DNA of 64,000 nucleotides from Candidatus Limimorpha caballi (GTDB lineage: Bacteria; Bacteroidota; Bacteroidia; Bacteroidales; F082), in contig JAGHUX010000005.1 of assembly GCA_018064605.1 (NCBI GenBank), positions 248,001 through 312,000 of the forward strand. Direction: 5' to 3'. Numbering within the stretch: the stretch's first letter is position 1; each line of letters begins with the position of its first letter. A program made the position numbers and the translations under genes. The notes below the pieces were generated by a model. The model did no database searches and was not told the origin of the DNA. It was given only the letters and a program-made list of their open reading frames with translations. Below, piece by piece: positions 51,788-61,151 of the stretch.

Positions 51788-52186
51788 CTACTGAACAGCA
51801 AGCAGTTCTATTTCAAAGATCAGTGTTGAGCCGGCCGGGATTCCTGGCATCGAATAGTTGCCGTAGCCCATTTCAGCCGGAAGATAAAGCTCCCATTTGT
51901 CGCCGACGTGCATCTGCTGCATCGCAATGACCCAGCCTTCGATGAGTTCGCGGAGGCGTATCGTGAGCGGCTCGCCGCCGAAGCTGCTGTCGAACTGCTT
52001 GCCGTCGATGGTTCTTCCTGCATAATGTGCCGTGACGATGCTGTTTCTCGTGGCGGTGACTCCATTGTCTTCGCCTGACGCTAACACCTTGTAATATATG
52101 CCTTTAGGTAATGCAACCACGCCTTCTTCCTTGGCTTTTTCAGCAAGCCATTCCTGATTTTTCTGATAATATTCCTGTCTTGTCAT
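51788..52186 (-). CDS. FKBP-type peptidyl-prolyl cis-trans isomerase
   Basis: The 132-residue protein has the FKBP core: VTAHYAGRTIDGKQFDSS, EPLTIRLRELIEGWVIAMQQ, GDKWELYLPAEMGYGNYSMP and IPAGSTLIFEIELLAVQ. FKBP enzymes speed proline isomerisation during folding. No signal peptide, so it is cytoplasmic, although most Bacteroidota relatives are exported. A short N-terminal helix (YYQKNQEWLAEKAKEEG) precedes the domain. The nitroreductase gene upstream ends 18 bp before it. Confidence 0.95.
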   Translation of the reverse strand: MTRQEYYQKNQEWLAEKAKEEGVVALPKGIYYKVLASGEDNGVTATRNSIVTAHYAGRTIDGKQFDSSFGGEPLTIRLRELIEGWVIAMQQMHVGDKWELYLPAEMGYGNYSMPGIPAGSTLIFEIELLAVQ

Positions 52187-52204
52187 GATATTAAATTTAT
52201 TGTT

Positions 52205-52834
52205 TCACAAAATTATGTCTTCCAATTTCAGTTTCGGAACATAATGAACGCCGTCCTCACGGAAATAAGCCTTGCTTTCCTCCGGCGAGATCGGTTTCAA
52301 CTTTATGTTTTCTGTGCCTTTCCCGACAGCGAGAATCGCCAGCGGTTCATGTTTCAGATTGAAATGTTCTGCAATATTGGCTTTATTGAACGCGCAAATA
52401 ATCAATGCGTTAAGTCCCATTTCCGTTGCTTTCAGCGACATGCTCTGAAGTGATATTCCGAGGTCAATGTCAAGGATTTTATTTTCAGGGACGGTGCCGC
52501 AGACGATGATGAAAGCCTCCGGTTCAGTGCCTTTATACGGCAGATGAAGTTCGGGCAGCATTCCGCCGAGCTTGATGTTTCCGTTGACGAAATCAGCGTC
52601 ATCGCCTTTCGTAACTAATTTAAAACGAAGCGCTTGCTGATTCTTTCCCGAAGCAATCTTGGTGTTCACGTTGACGATGCGCTCAAGCATGTCTTGCTGA
52701 ACTATGAAATCCGTCTTATAACCACGGTAACTGCGGTTTTTTTCAAACAAAGTGTCCAATGAAACGTGTTTCACCGTCTTTTTCGCGCCGGAATTGAACT
52801 CATCCATGCGTCTTTCCAAATATCCGTCTGCCAT
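52205..52834 (-). CDS. Nitroreductase-family protein
   Basis: The 209-residue protein fits the FMN-dependent nitroreductase fold: SYRGYKTDFIVQQDMLERIV at the start in place of the usual R-S-x-R block, IDLGISLQSMSLKATEMGLN in the middle, and HEPLAILAVGKGTE before the C-terminus. The family reduces nitro compounds, quinones or flavins with NAD(P)H. The FMN-contact motif is somewhat diverged, so activity is less certain. It is transcribed with the FKBP gene. Confidence 0.88.
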   Translation of the reverse strand: MADGYLERRMDEFNSGAKKTVKHVSLDTLFEKNRSYRGYKTDFIVQQDMLERIVNVNTKIASGKNQQALRFKLVTKGDDADFVNGNIKLGGMLPELHLPYKGTEPEAFIIVCGTVPENKILDIDLGISLQSMSLKATEMGLNALIICAFNKANIAEHFNLKHEPLAILAVGKGTENIKLKPISPEESKAYFREDGVHYVPKLKLEDIIL

Positions 52835-52905
52835 AATAAAACTCTCAAAATTTTCACAAAAATACGGTAAAATTCCAAAAGCGGCAACCTTATTTGAAAA
52901 AATAT

Positions 52906-52913
52906 TATTTTTG
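52906..52913 (+). promoter_or_regulatory. -7 promoter box of the DUF5686 gene
   Basis: TATTTTTG fits TAnnTTTG and lies 20 nt upstream of the start codon at 52934. Confidence 0.45.
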
Positions 52914-52933
52914 CAGAAAATTTCAAGTCAAGA

Positions 52934-55393
52934 ATGAAAACTATCAGGTTTTTTCTAAATATAATATTGATATTCATAACATTAGCGACAAACGCCCAGA
53001 TTTACAAAATCGACGGCCACGTTGCAGACAGCCTGACAAAACAAAACCTCGCATTCGTCAACATCGTGATTAACGACGACGGCACTCTCGGAACCACGAC
53101 CGACATTGACGGCAATTTTGAGATAAGAAGCCGCGATGAAATCAAGAAACTGACGTTTTCATACGTCGGATACAAATCGAAGAAGATTGACATCACAGAA
53201 GGCGGTAAGGTGAGCCTTCAGATCATCATGCAGAGCGAAAACATTGAGTTACAAGAGGTTGTCGTCAACGCTGGCGAGAATCCTGCGCACCGCATCATCG
53301 AAAACGTGATCAGGAACCGTAAGCGCAACAATCCGGAAAACCTCGATTCATATTCATACACCATCTTCGACAGGATGATTCTGACGCTCGACACCACATT
53401 AATCACCGACACCGCGCTGATGAACATCAACAACTTCGTGCGCCGCAGCGACCTGATGATCATGGAGACCGTTTCGGAAAAATATCACAAGAAGCCGAAC
53501 AAAAACAAGAAGGAGATCAAGGCAAACTTCATCACAGGGCTGTCGAACCCGATGTATTTCTACGTCATCGAGGGGATGCAGAGCCTGAGTTTCTACGACA
53601 ACTTCATCAGAATCGACAACAAAGACTACGTCAACCCCATCACTCCGGGAAGCACGTCGAGATATTTCTTCAACATCGAGTCGGAGGTGCCCGCCGGAGG
53701 TAACGACACGATTTTCCAGATTTCCTTCAAGCCGAGGCGCGGGGCGACGTTCGACGGGCTGAGAGGCGTTCTGACGATACACTCCGACGGCTGGGCGGTG
53801 GCGAATGTCAAGGCCGAACCTGCGGTGGAGCCGAAGTCCGACGCACTGTTCAATATCAAGTTCAAGATTCAGCAGCTTTACACGAAAGTCAATGATTCCG
53901 TGTGGTTTCCGCAACAGCTCAATACCGACATAGAGTTTTTAGAGATGTTCACCGACGGCAAAGACGAAGTGTATATTTCAGCCAAGCCGGGACAGGAAAA
54001 CACTGTCAAGCTGCTCGGGATCGGCAAAAGCTACATCAGCGACATCAAAGTGAACGAAGAGATCAGCGATAAGATTTTCGGAAACACCGACATCGACATC
54101 GCAGATAACTCAACGGAGAAAGACGAAGATTTCTGGCGGCAATACCGCAACGACAGCATAAGCAGAAGAGTCGCAAGAACCAATGCCTTCGTCAAAAGGA
54201 TGGAGGAGAAAGCCGACGTTGACTTTGACAAGCTCATTGGCAACACCATGACAATCATAGAGGACGGATGCATTCCGGCGGGGCCGGTTGACATCAGGCT
54301 CAACGACATCCTATCATACAACGAGGCAGACGGATTTTACGCTGGATTCGGCGCGAAGACAAACCAGAAAGTGTCGAAACGGATCAGCGTAGGCGCGTAC
54401 GGCGGCTATTGGTTCGCTGCGAAAGAACCGAATTATGGCGGGAACTTCTTCGTCAGGATGGACAAGAAACATAACCTCGACATGAATCTCACCTTCGACA
54501 GGAAGTTTGTAAAAGTCGGAGACTACGGTTTCTCAAGAAGCGAGTACAACGCTCTCGATGAGAGTTATTTCAAATATTATTATACCAAATGGACGACACT
54601 CAACACCTCGCTGTCAGCCGAGTTGTCACGTCGTTTCGGCAGGGTTTTCCAGGGATTCGTGAAGTTCAGCGTCAGCAGCATTGACGATGATTATTACGGC
54701 AAGCGCAACGACTATTGGGGGCAGTTCAAGATTTCAAAGCTCGATTTCAGATTGAGAATCGCTTTCGGAGAACGACTGATGGGCAGTCCGAAAGGGCTTG
54801 TCGTCGTCGAGAGAGGCAAGCCCGAGATCTGGGTCGGCTATCAGAAAGGTATGAAAGGCGTTTTCAGCAGCCCACACAATTTCGACAAAATCCAGCTTCA
54901 GTATTCCGACCACTGGAAATTCCGTTACATCGGCAAGACGTCGTTGACAATCCAAGCCGGTTATGTCTTCGGCGACGTCCCCTTCAACGAGGTCTTCAGC
55001 ATGTTCGGGACAGGCTCCGGATTCGGGATATATGCGACGGAGAGCTTCTCGACGATGAGGCCGAACGAGTTCTTCTGCGACAGGTTCGCGGCGTTGTTTT
55101 TCAGCCATAACTTCGGCAGGCTGTTCAAATCCAACAGATTCAGGCCGGAGTTCATCATCGTCACCAACATCGGGATCGGCGATTTAGAAGACCCCGACAG
55201 ATACACGTCAACAGCCCACGATTTCAAATCCATAAAAGACGGCTATTACGAGAGCGGCCTCGCCATCGGCAACATCCTCGACCTCGGAACCTCCCACGTC
55301 GGGTTTGCATGCATGTACCGCTACGGCCCGTATTCCTTTGATAAAATGAGCGATAACTTCGCTTACAAGATTAAGATTACGTTCAGCTTTTAG
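52934..55393 (+). CDS. DUF5686 / carboxypeptidase-regulatory-like outer-membrane protein
   Basis: The 819-residue protein has a signal peptide (KTIRFFLNIILIFITLATNA), a carboxypeptidase-like beta-sandwich (about 20-105: GHVADSLTKQNLAFVNIVIN, TLTFSYVGYKSKKIDI-like), then the DUF5686 region (NPAHRIIENVIRNRKRNNPE, SYSYTIFDRM) and a long run of amphipathic strands ending in Phe (KIKITFSF). That C-terminal residue is typical of outer-membrane barrels. The family is common in Bacteroidota and of unknown function. It is divergent from the nitroreductase gene. Confidence 0.92.
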   Translation: MKTIRFFLNIILIFITLATNAQIYKIDGHVADSLTKQNLAFVNIVINDDGTLGTTTDIDGNFEIRSRDEIKKLTFSYVGYKSKKIDITEGGKVSLQIIMQSENIELQEVVVNAGENPAHRIIENVIRNRKRNNPENLDSYSYTIFDRMILTLDTTLITDTALMNINNFVRRSDLMIMETVSEKYHKKPNKNKKEIKANFITGLSNPMYFYVIEGMQSLSFYDNFIRIDNKDYVNPITPGSTSRYFFNIESEVPAGGNDTIFQISFKPRRGATFDGLRGVLTIHSDGWAVANVKAEPAVEPKSDALFNIKFKIQQLYTKVNDSVWFPQQLNTDIEFLEMFTDGKDEVYISAKPGQENTVKLLGIGKSYISDIKVNEEISDKIFGNTDIDIADNSTEKDEDFWRQYRNDSISRRVARTNAFVKRMEEKADVDFDKLIGNTMTIIEDGCIPAGPVDIRLNDILSYNEADGFYAGFGAKTNQKVSKRISVGAYGGYWFAAKEPNYGGNFFVRMDKKHNLDMNLTFDRKFVKVGDYGFSRSEYNALDESYFKYYYTKWTTLNTSLSAELSRRFGRVFQGFVKFSVSSIDDDYYGKRNDYWGQFKISKLDFRLRIAFGERLMGSPKGLVVVERGKPEIWVGYQKGMKGVFSSPHNFDKIQLQYSDHWKFRYIGKTSLTIQAGYVFGDVPFNEVFSMFGTGSGFGIYATESFSTMRPNEFFCDRFAALFFSHNFGRLFKSNRFRPEFIIVTNIGIGDLEDPDRYTSTAHDFKSIKDGYYESGLAIGNILDLGTSHVGFACMYRYGPYSFDKMSDNFAYKIKITFSF

Positions 55394-55424
55394 CTGTCAC
55401 ACGGCAGCGTATGTCCGGCGGAAG

Positions 55425-56783
55425 CTAAAAAACCTTCTTCAGATCCTCTGTCGTCAACCCGTTGAAGTCGCCGCTGCTCATGAATGCGCCGACGGTGTTT
55501 TCGTATGGCTTCTCGTTCAAGAGCGCGACAAGCTCGTCTTTCGAATGAACCACCCTGACGTCGGGACGTCTGAACCCCTCAACGATGCGTCCGTCGGTCA
55601 TCATCTCCAACTTCTTGATGGCGACAGCGTGCGGGTCGTAGAAAACGACGGCCTGGTCGCAGTCGTCAAGACAATTCGCATAATGGTCGATGAAGACCTC
55701 ACTGAGGCTGCTGTATGTATGTAATTCAAAGACAACCAACAGGTTCTTCCTTGAATACTGCTCCCGCAACGCCTTTACCGTCGCAAGCACTTTCGACGGA
55801 GCGTGTGCGAAATCGCGGAAAACGACATTGTCTTTCTCATTGTCTTCAAAAAGCATCTCAAGCCTGCGTGCCGCGCCCTTGAACGTCTTCATCGCTTCAT
55901 AGAACGTCGCGTCGTTGACGCCTATCTGATGTGCCACGAAACGTGCCGCGTTGATATTCTTCATGTTATGCTGGCCGAAGACCTGCACTTTCTCTTCCTT
56001 ACCGTTCGGAAGGACCAAGTAAGTGCCATCGTCGGCGACACGGCTTTTGTGGAAGTCATAGCCGAAGACAGGCACTTTCGCGGCTGCCGCGAGTTTCCCG
56101 CACTCGTTGTCGTTGCCGTCGTAAATGAGGCAGCCGCCCTTCTCTATCGTCCTGATGAAAATCCTGAATTGTTCGAGATAGTTGTCGAAAGTCGGGAAGA
56201 CGTTGACGTGGTCCCACCCTATCCCGCTGATTACCGCGATATTAGGATGATATTTGTGAAACTTCGGCACACGGTCGATGGGCGACGTCAGATATTCATC
56301 GCCCTCGATGACCATGTACTTCGCCGTTTCGCTGAGGCGCACCATCACGTCGAAACCCTCAAGCTGCGCCCCGACCATGAAATCCGTCTCAATGCCGGCA
56401 TGTTTCATCACGTGAAGAATCATCGAAGTGATGGTGGTCTTCCCGTGGCTGCCGCCGACAACGATACGGATTTTGTCTTTGCTCTGCTCGTAAAGATATT
56501 CCGGATATGAATAGATCTTAAGTCCAAGTTCCTGTGCGCGAATGAGTTCCGGGTTGTCGATGCGTGCGTGCATCCCGAGGATGACGGCCTCATACGAGTC
56601 GTCGAGCAACTCCGGATGCCAACCGAACTCTTTCGGAAGGATGCCTTCTTTTTCGAGACGCGAGCGCGACGGCTCAAAGATCTCATCGTCAGAACCTGTG
56701 ACCTCGTAACCCTTCCTGTGCAGGGCGATCGCGAGATTGTGCATCGCACTCCCGCCGACCGCAATGAAATGGACTTTCTTCAT
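55425..56783 (-). CDS. mpl: UDP-N-acetylmuramate:L-alanyl-gamma-D-glutamyl-meso-DAP ligase
   Basis: The 452-residue protein begins KKVHFIAVGGSAMHNLAIAL with the Mur-ligase Rossmann motif, followed by the ATP loop VVGGSHGKTTITSMI, then VIEGDEYLTSPID, IGWDHVNVFPTFDNY and DFAHAPSKVLATVKA. These are the Mur-ligase blocks in Mpl order. Mpl rejoins recycled tripeptide to UDP-MurNAc in the cytoplasm. MurC is the nearest alternative, but the GGSAM start and the absence of a longer Ala-binding C-terminus favour Mpl. The T9SS cargo gene starts beyond it and lies 5 bp upstream. Confidence 0.92.
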   Translation of the reverse strand: MKKVHFIAVGGSAMHNLAIALHRKGYEVTGSDDEIFEPSRSRLEKEGILPKEFGWHPELLDDSYEAVILGMHARIDNPELIRAQELGLKIYSYPEYLYEQSKDKIRIVVGGSHGKTTITSMILHVMKHAGIETDFMVGAQLEGFDVMVRLSETAKYMVIEGDEYLTSPIDRVPKFHKYHPNIAVISGIGWDHVNVFPTFDNYLEQFRIFIRTIEKGGCLIYDGNDNECGKLAAAAKVPVFGYDFHKSRVADDGTYLVLPNGKEEKVQVFGQHNMKNINAARFVAHQIGVNDATFYEAMKTFKGAARRLEMLFEDNEKDNVVFRDFAHAPSKVLATVKALREQYSRKNLLVVFELHTYSSLSEVFIDHYANCLDDCDQAVVFYDPHAVAIKKLEMMTDGRIVEGFRRPDVRVVHSKDELVALLNEKPYENTVGAFMSSGDFNGLTTEDLKKVF

Positions 56784-56788
56784 ATCAG

Positions 56789-58423
56789 TTATTTTTTGAT
56801 GACAATTTTCTGTGATGACACCGTCCCGTCAGCGTTTTTGATGTTGATGAGATACAGTCCGTCATCAAATGAACCTGCGTCGATGACGAGGTATGAAGCC
56901 TCTGCGTCGCTTGAGTAAACCATCTGCCCCGCCACATTGTAAATCTCAACGCCGATGATGTTTTCAGAATTGATGTTGATCTGTGAAGACACGGGATTCG
57001 GATAGACCACAGCACTTGCGTTTTCAGAATTTTCACCGACAGCCGCCGCCGTCGCGTGCATCTCTACACCAAGTCTGTATGTGTATATATTACTTGACTT
57101 TGAGAAATTGATAATTGACTGACCTGAGCCGTCTTTAATTTGGCCGAATCCTTTTCCGCAACCTGTACCATACGGATTAAGGACTTGTAGTCTGTAGCAC
57201 CCCGCCGATGGCAGATAAGCATAGAATTTGTAAGCCGTACTTCCTTTGTCAAATGTATAATATTCAATGACTTGATTAGTTTGCATATCTTCAACTTGAA
57301 TAATCATTTCGTCAGGATTCTCCGGTGTTTTGATTTGGAAATAAATCGTCCCGTCCATATCTTTGGCGGTTCCCAATGTCCTCGACAGGCTGTTGTCGAA
57401 GGCCGCATCATCAGTGCTGCCGTTGACTTTTGTCACCACGAACTCCAGTGAAGATGCGTCGCCGATGCTGTATTCATCCATGTTGACGAGGATCATTTCA
57501 CCTTGTGCGGCGTTCCCCGACCAGTTGTAAGTGTTCAGCACCTGACCGTTTGCATCTCTTGTCTCGATTTCCATACTCGTGACATTTTCTTTTCCACAAG
57601 CCTTGACTTCAAGAATCGGCTGGATAAAACCGGAGCAGTTGTCGGCCACCAAGGCGTCGATGCCTCTGAGTGCGACATCCTTGTTAAGATCCGGCTGTGC
57701 CATCGAAAGTTTCACCGTCTGGAAGACCTCTTTCGTCGTCCAGCTCTGCACCCAGGCGACAAGCTGCATGTTCTCCTTCGGGAAGCCTTCCATGCTGAAT
57801 GTCTCCGTAACAACCTGAGAATCACTCGTCAATGTCGTCCCGTTCTGTGTCGGGATCAGGTCGCGTGTGACAGCGTTGAGTTCGCTCATCCCCTGCCATG
57901 CGCGGTCGATGTGCGATTCTGTCAATGCTATGACAAGACGCATGTTTGCAGCGGAACACTCGCCGACCTTGTTCACGACCGCCGTGACCTGGCATGTTGA
58001 GCCTTCAAGATACTGGTACGAAAGCTCGATTGTGTAAGGACTCATGACATTGATACGCTGGTTGTACCAGTTCCTATATGTGTTGAACAACGTCTCCGAT
58101 GCTCCGCCGCCGCCCGACAGATGAGATACGCCGTCGCAAATGGATGTCGGATAGCCGCTGACCCAACTGCCATAGAGGTTCTTCCTCGCCTCGGTTTCGT
58201 CCGTGTAAAATTCAGGCACCGAGAAATTACTGTCGTGAAATGCCACTGGCGCAATGTTGTAACCCTCTTCGAGCATATCCATGATTCCATTCGCCGCCGC
58301 AGGGCAATACGGGCAGTTGACGCCGGTATAAATTTCAAACAATACGCATTCTCGTGCCACGTTTTGCGCTGATAATGAGCCTGTTATCAACAAGGCCACA
58401 ACTGTGAGTACAAACTTTTTCAT
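56789..58423 (-). CDS. Omp28-like protein with type IX secretion sorting domain
   Basis: The 544-residue protein has a signal peptide (KKFVLTVVALLITGSLSAQ), an Omp28-like thioredoxin-fold start (EIYTGVNCPYCPAAANGIMD, SGYPTSICDG) and a middle of Ig-like strands. The C-terminal T9SS type A sorting domain starts at about 470: VVYPNPVSSQININSE, GVEIYNVAGQMVYSS, GLYLINIKNADG and SQKIVIKK. It is exported by T9SS and probably anchored at the surface. The CPYC pair may be redox-active. It supports a T9SS-bearing Bacteroidota host. Confidence 0.92.
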   Translation of the reverse strand: MKKFVLTVVALLITGSLSAQNVARECVLFEIYTGVNCPYCPAAANGIMDMLEEGYNIAPVAFHDSNFSVPEFYTDETEARKNLYGSWVSGYPTSICDGVSHLSGGGGASETLFNTYRNWYNQRINVMSPYTIELSYQYLEGSTCQVTAVVNKVGECSAANMRLVIALTESHIDRAWQGMSELNAVTRDLIPTQNGTTLTSDSQVVTETFSMEGFPKENMQLVAWVQSWTTKEVFQTVKLSMAQPDLNKDVALRGIDALVADNCSGFIQPILEVKACGKENVTSMEIETRDANGQVLNTYNWSGNAAQGEMILVNMDEYSIGDASSLEFVVTKVNGSTDDAAFDNSLSRTLGTAKDMDGTIYFQIKTPENPDEMIIQVEDMQTNQVIEYYTFDKGSTAYKFYAYLPSAGCYRLQVLNPYGTGCGKGFGQIKDGSGQSIINFSKSSNIYTYRLGVEMHATAAAVGENSENASAVVYPNPVSSQININSENIIGVEIYNVAGQMVYSSDAEASYLVIDAGSFDDGLYLINIKNADGTVSSQKIVIKK

Positions 58424-58452
58424 TTTAATTGATTTTTAAAAATTTCAGTCCG

Positions 58453-58460
58453 CAAATATA
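58453..58460 (-). promoter_or_regulatory. -7 promoter box of the Omp28-like gene
   Basis: TATATTTG on the minus strand fits TAnnTTTG and lies 29 nt upstream of the start at 58423. Confidence 0.55.
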
Positions 58461-58472
58461 CACTTTTTTATC

Positions 58473-58480
58473 TATCTTTG
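58473..58480 (+). promoter_or_regulatory. -7 promoter box of xerD
   Basis: TATCTTTG fits TAnnTTTG and lies 20 nt upstream of the ATG at 58501. It lies downstream of the in-frame ATG at 58429, which argues against that longer start. Confidence 0.6.
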
Positions 58481-58500
58481 CCGAGTCTTTAAAAATAAAA

Positions 58501-59406
58501 ATGATTCTTGACAAAACACTGATCGGACATTTCCACGACTATCTGAATTTCGAGATGTCGTTGTCGGGGAACAGCGTCGAAGCATACAGCCATGACGTTG
58601 AACTTTTCAGGCAGTTTCTTGAGAATAAAGGAGTTAGCATGTCAATCAGCGACATCGGTCAGGAAAGGATCGAGGAGTTTTTCGCGCAGCTATACGAAAT
58701 CGGCATCAGTGCGACCTCACAGGCAAGGATATTATCCGGCCTGAAAAGTTTTTACCGTTATCTTATCCAGGAGAGGATCTGCGAGGAGAACCCGACCGCA
58801 CTCATCAGTTCTCCGTCAACAGGCAAGCACCTGCCGGAAGTGCTTGATTTCAGCGAGATCATGAGCATGATTTCGAGCATCGACCTAAGCCATCCGCTGG
58901 GGCATCGTAACAAGGCGATAATCGAGGTGATGTATGGCTGCGGGCTGCGTGTCTCCGAAGTCATCTCGTTGAACATCAGCGATATATTTGAAAAAGACGA
59001 GTTTTTAAAAGTCTTTGGCAAAGGTGACAAGGAACGGCTTGTCCCGATAGGCAGAAAGACATTGAAAGAACTGATGTTTTACATCAAAGGCGAGCGTCTT
59101 CATCAAGACATCAGACCGAGATTCAGCGACACGGTGTTCATCAGCGTCCGCGGCACGGGCCTGACACGTCAGAGCGTATTTCTTCTGGTGAAGAGTCTCG
59201 CCGAGAAAGCGAACATCAAAAAGACAATCAGCCCGCACACGCTGCGTCATTCGTTCGCGACACACCTTATCGAGGGCGGCGCCGACCTGCGTGCCGTACA
59301 GCAGATGCTCGGACACTCAAACATCTGCACCACAGAGATTTACACTCACATCTCTGACGAGTACCTGCGCCAGGTCGTGACACAGTATCACCCGAGGTTA
59401 AAATAA
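58501..59406 (+). CDS. xerD: Tyrosine recombinase XerD
   Basis: The 301-residue protein has the SAM-like N-terminal domain (FEMSLSGNSVEAYSHDVELF) and the catalytic domain with all tyrosine-recombinase residues: Arg in YGCGLRVSEV, Lys in VFGKGDKERLVP, His-x-x-Arg in HTLRHSFATHL, His in LGHSNICTT, and Tyr in TEIYTHI. XerD with XerC resolves chromosome dimers at dif. Length and surroundings suit the housekeeping enzyme more than a mobile-element integrase. I use the ATG at 58501 because a promoter box lies between it and the earlier in-frame ATG. Confidence 0.93.
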   Translation: MILDKTLIGHFHDYLNFEMSLSGNSVEAYSHDVELFRQFLENKGVSMSISDIGQERIEEFFAQLYEIGISATSQARILSGLKSFYRYLIQERICEENPTALISSPSTGKHLPEVLDFSEIMSMISSIDLSHPLGHRNKAIIEVMYGCGLRVSEVISLNISDIFEKDEFLKVFGKGDKERLVPIGRKTLKELMFYIKGERLHQDIRPRFSDTVFISVRGTGLTRQSVFLLVKSLAEKANIKKTISPHTLRHSFATHLIEGGADLRAVQQMLGHSNICTTEIYTHISDEYLRQVVTQYHPRLK

Positions 59407-59427
59407 AATTTCAATTGAAAACAAGTC

Positions 59428-59853
59428 CTACTCCATCCCCCAGAACACCTCAACCAATTCATTTTCATCGAAATAGAAGTCGAGGTCGAGGTCTTCGTAA
59501 GTGACGCAGTCGCCGTCGTCAGTGTCTTCGACGTAATCCACGTAGCCGTTCTGCTTCATCAGCTCGACGACTTCGTCCTTGTTGAGGTCGAAGATTTTGG
59601 CGTCATAAATGGTCGATTTTTGATTGACTGTGTAGAAGTTGCACAGTTTTGACACCGTTTCGCCTTCAAAATAAAGCGACATGTCGAGGTTGTAATAGTC
59701 TAGTACGATGACATGAGCACAAACGCCGTCTTCAACAGGCTCAATCTCCTCCTGTTTGTCGGGATTTCCAAGCACTTTGACCACCTCATCGACTGTCATT
59801 CCGAAAGCGAGTTCGCCGTAGCCTTTCAAAGGTTCAATTGTGAAATTTTCCAT
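59428..59853 (-). CDS. Acidic protein with BamE/SmpA-like pattern, function unknown
   Basis: The 141-residue protein is strongly acidic. It contains GYGELAFGMTVDEVVKVLGN, which resembles the start of the SmpA/OmlA (BamE) fold, and a second helix-turn of the same type later (FDLNKDEVVELMKQNGYVDY). No signal peptide, so it is cytosolic. It sits between xerD and the LolC/E-type permease gene, on the permease strand. Function not recognised. Confidence 0.65.
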   Translation of the reverse strand: MENFTIEPLKGYGELAFGMTVDEVVKVLGNPDKQEEIEPVEDGVCAHVIVLDYYNLDMSLYFEGETVSKLCNFYTVNQKSTIYDAKIFDLNKDEVVELMKQNGYVDYVEDTDDGDCVTYEDLDLDFYFDENELVEVFWGME

Positions 59854-59892
59854 TTTATTTTTTTAGTTTGTCAGTATATAAAATTTTGAAAA

Positions 59893-61113
59893 TCATTCAA
59901 ATCTTATTGATTTAGAAGGTCTTATATTGTTTATCAAGATTGTCGGAAGCAGAAGCATCAGCACCCAGAGCAACGAGGTGCCGACATTCAACGCCACGAT
60001 GTAAAACCAGTTGAGTTCGATCGGCACCGACGAAAGATAATACGACTCCGGCGACAGCGAGATCAGGTTGGTGTATTTTTGCAGCAGGCACAGCCCGATT
60101 CCCACCGCGTTGCCGATCAGCATACCTATTAATAAGATGTGGCAGGAACGTTTCAGGAAAATCCTGCGGATCAGGCCGTTGTCGGCTCCCATCGACTTCA
60201 AAAGGCCGATCGTGGAAGTCTTCTCAAGTATGATTATCAACAACATACTGATTATCGTGATTCCGGCGACCAGAAGCATCAGCGCTATTATGATCGCGAC
60301 ATTCATGTCTTGAAGTTCGAGCCAGTCGAAGATTTGCGGATAGCTCTGCATCGCGGAGAAAGAGACGAGTTCGGTCGGTATGCTGTAGTAAATCAATTCG
60401 TTAGCGATTGTTGTTTCCATCTCGTCATTGACCCAAACCTCAAGATGCCCGACTTCATCATCGGCCCAGCCGTTGAGTCTCCTGACCTGGTTCAGGTCGC
60501 AATAGACGAAACGCTCGTCGCACTCCGACAGGCCGGTCTCATAGACTCCTTTCACGTTGAATTTGCGCCCGCGAGCCTTCATGTCTGCATCGACAAACCA
60601 GACTCTCACGTCGTCGCCGACGTCCAGCTGCATCTTATCCGATATGATTTTTGAAACCACAATGTCGTTTGAACGTTCATTTTCAACATATTGCGGGATT
60701 TCGCCTTCAACAAGATTATCATTGATGTAATTCCAATTGTATTCAGCATCAACGCCTTTCAAGACGACGGCGTGTATCTCGTCGTCGGTTTTTATCAGGC
60801 CCGCCTTGTTTGCCGTCGCGTGCACCTCACTGATGAACGAGTGGTTCAGCCTGGCTTTCAGCGTGCTGTCATACGCAAAAGGCGTCTCCTCCACCGACTC
60901 GTTCTGGTTCAGCATCTCTATGTGCACAGGCGCCACAAAACCTATCACTTTGTCGCGGATCTGATGTTTGAAACCTATCACTACCGCTATGGAAATCAAC
61001 ATGATGGCAATGCCAAGCGCGACACTGGCGACGGCAATGCGCATCACCGTCGAAGACAGGTTCTCCTTCGACAACGAGAAAATTCTTTTCGATATGAATG
61101 TTGACGCGTTCAT
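59893..61113 (-). CDS. LolC/LolE-type ABC transporter permease
   Basis: The 406-residue protein has an N-terminal membrane helix (VMRIAVASVALGIAIMLISI), a long periplasmic domain (about 50-260), and three C-terminal helices with the FtsX signature (TSTIGLLKSMGADNGLIRRI). This is the layout of the LolC/E permeases that pull lipoproteins out of the inner membrane with LolD. No ATPase gene is adjacent. It is divergent from the muramidase gene across 38 bp. Confidence 0.9.
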   Translation of the reverse strand: MNASTFISKRIFSLSKENLSSTVMRIAVASVALGIAIMLISIAVVIGFKHQIRDKVIGFVAPVHIEMLNQNESVEETPFAYDSTLKARLNHSFISEVHATANKAGLIKTDDEIHAVVLKGVDAEYNWNYINDNLVEGEIPQYVENERSNDIVVSKIISDKMQLDVGDDVRVWFVDADMKARGRKFNVKGVYETGLSECDERFVYCDLNQVRRLNGWADDEVGHLEVWVNDEMETTIANELIYYSIPTELVSFSAMQSYPQIFDWLELQDMNVAIIIALMLLVAGITIISMLLIIILEKTSTIGLLKSMGADNGLIRRIFLKRSCHILLIGMLIGNAVGIGLCLLQKYTNLISLSPESYYLSSVPIELNWFYIVALNVGTSLLWVLMLLLPTILINNIRPSKSIRFE

Positions 61114-61129
61114 ATTTTTCTTATAATTG

Positions 61130-61137
61130 CAAAAATA
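61130..61137 (-). promoter_or_regulatory. -7 promoter box of the LolC/E-type gene
   Basis: TATTTTTG on the minus strand fits TAnnTTTG, 16 nt upstream of the start at 61113. Confidence 0.5.
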
Positions 61138-61151
61138 AATAAATTATCAGA

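Noticed and set aside
55803..56510. Plus-strand open frame of about 235 codons
   Set aside because: Antisense to mpl, no family pattern.
58501..59406. XerD-like gene as island integrase
   Set aside because: It lies 17 kb from the island among housekeeping genes, and I found no direct repeats that would mark attachment sites at the island ends.
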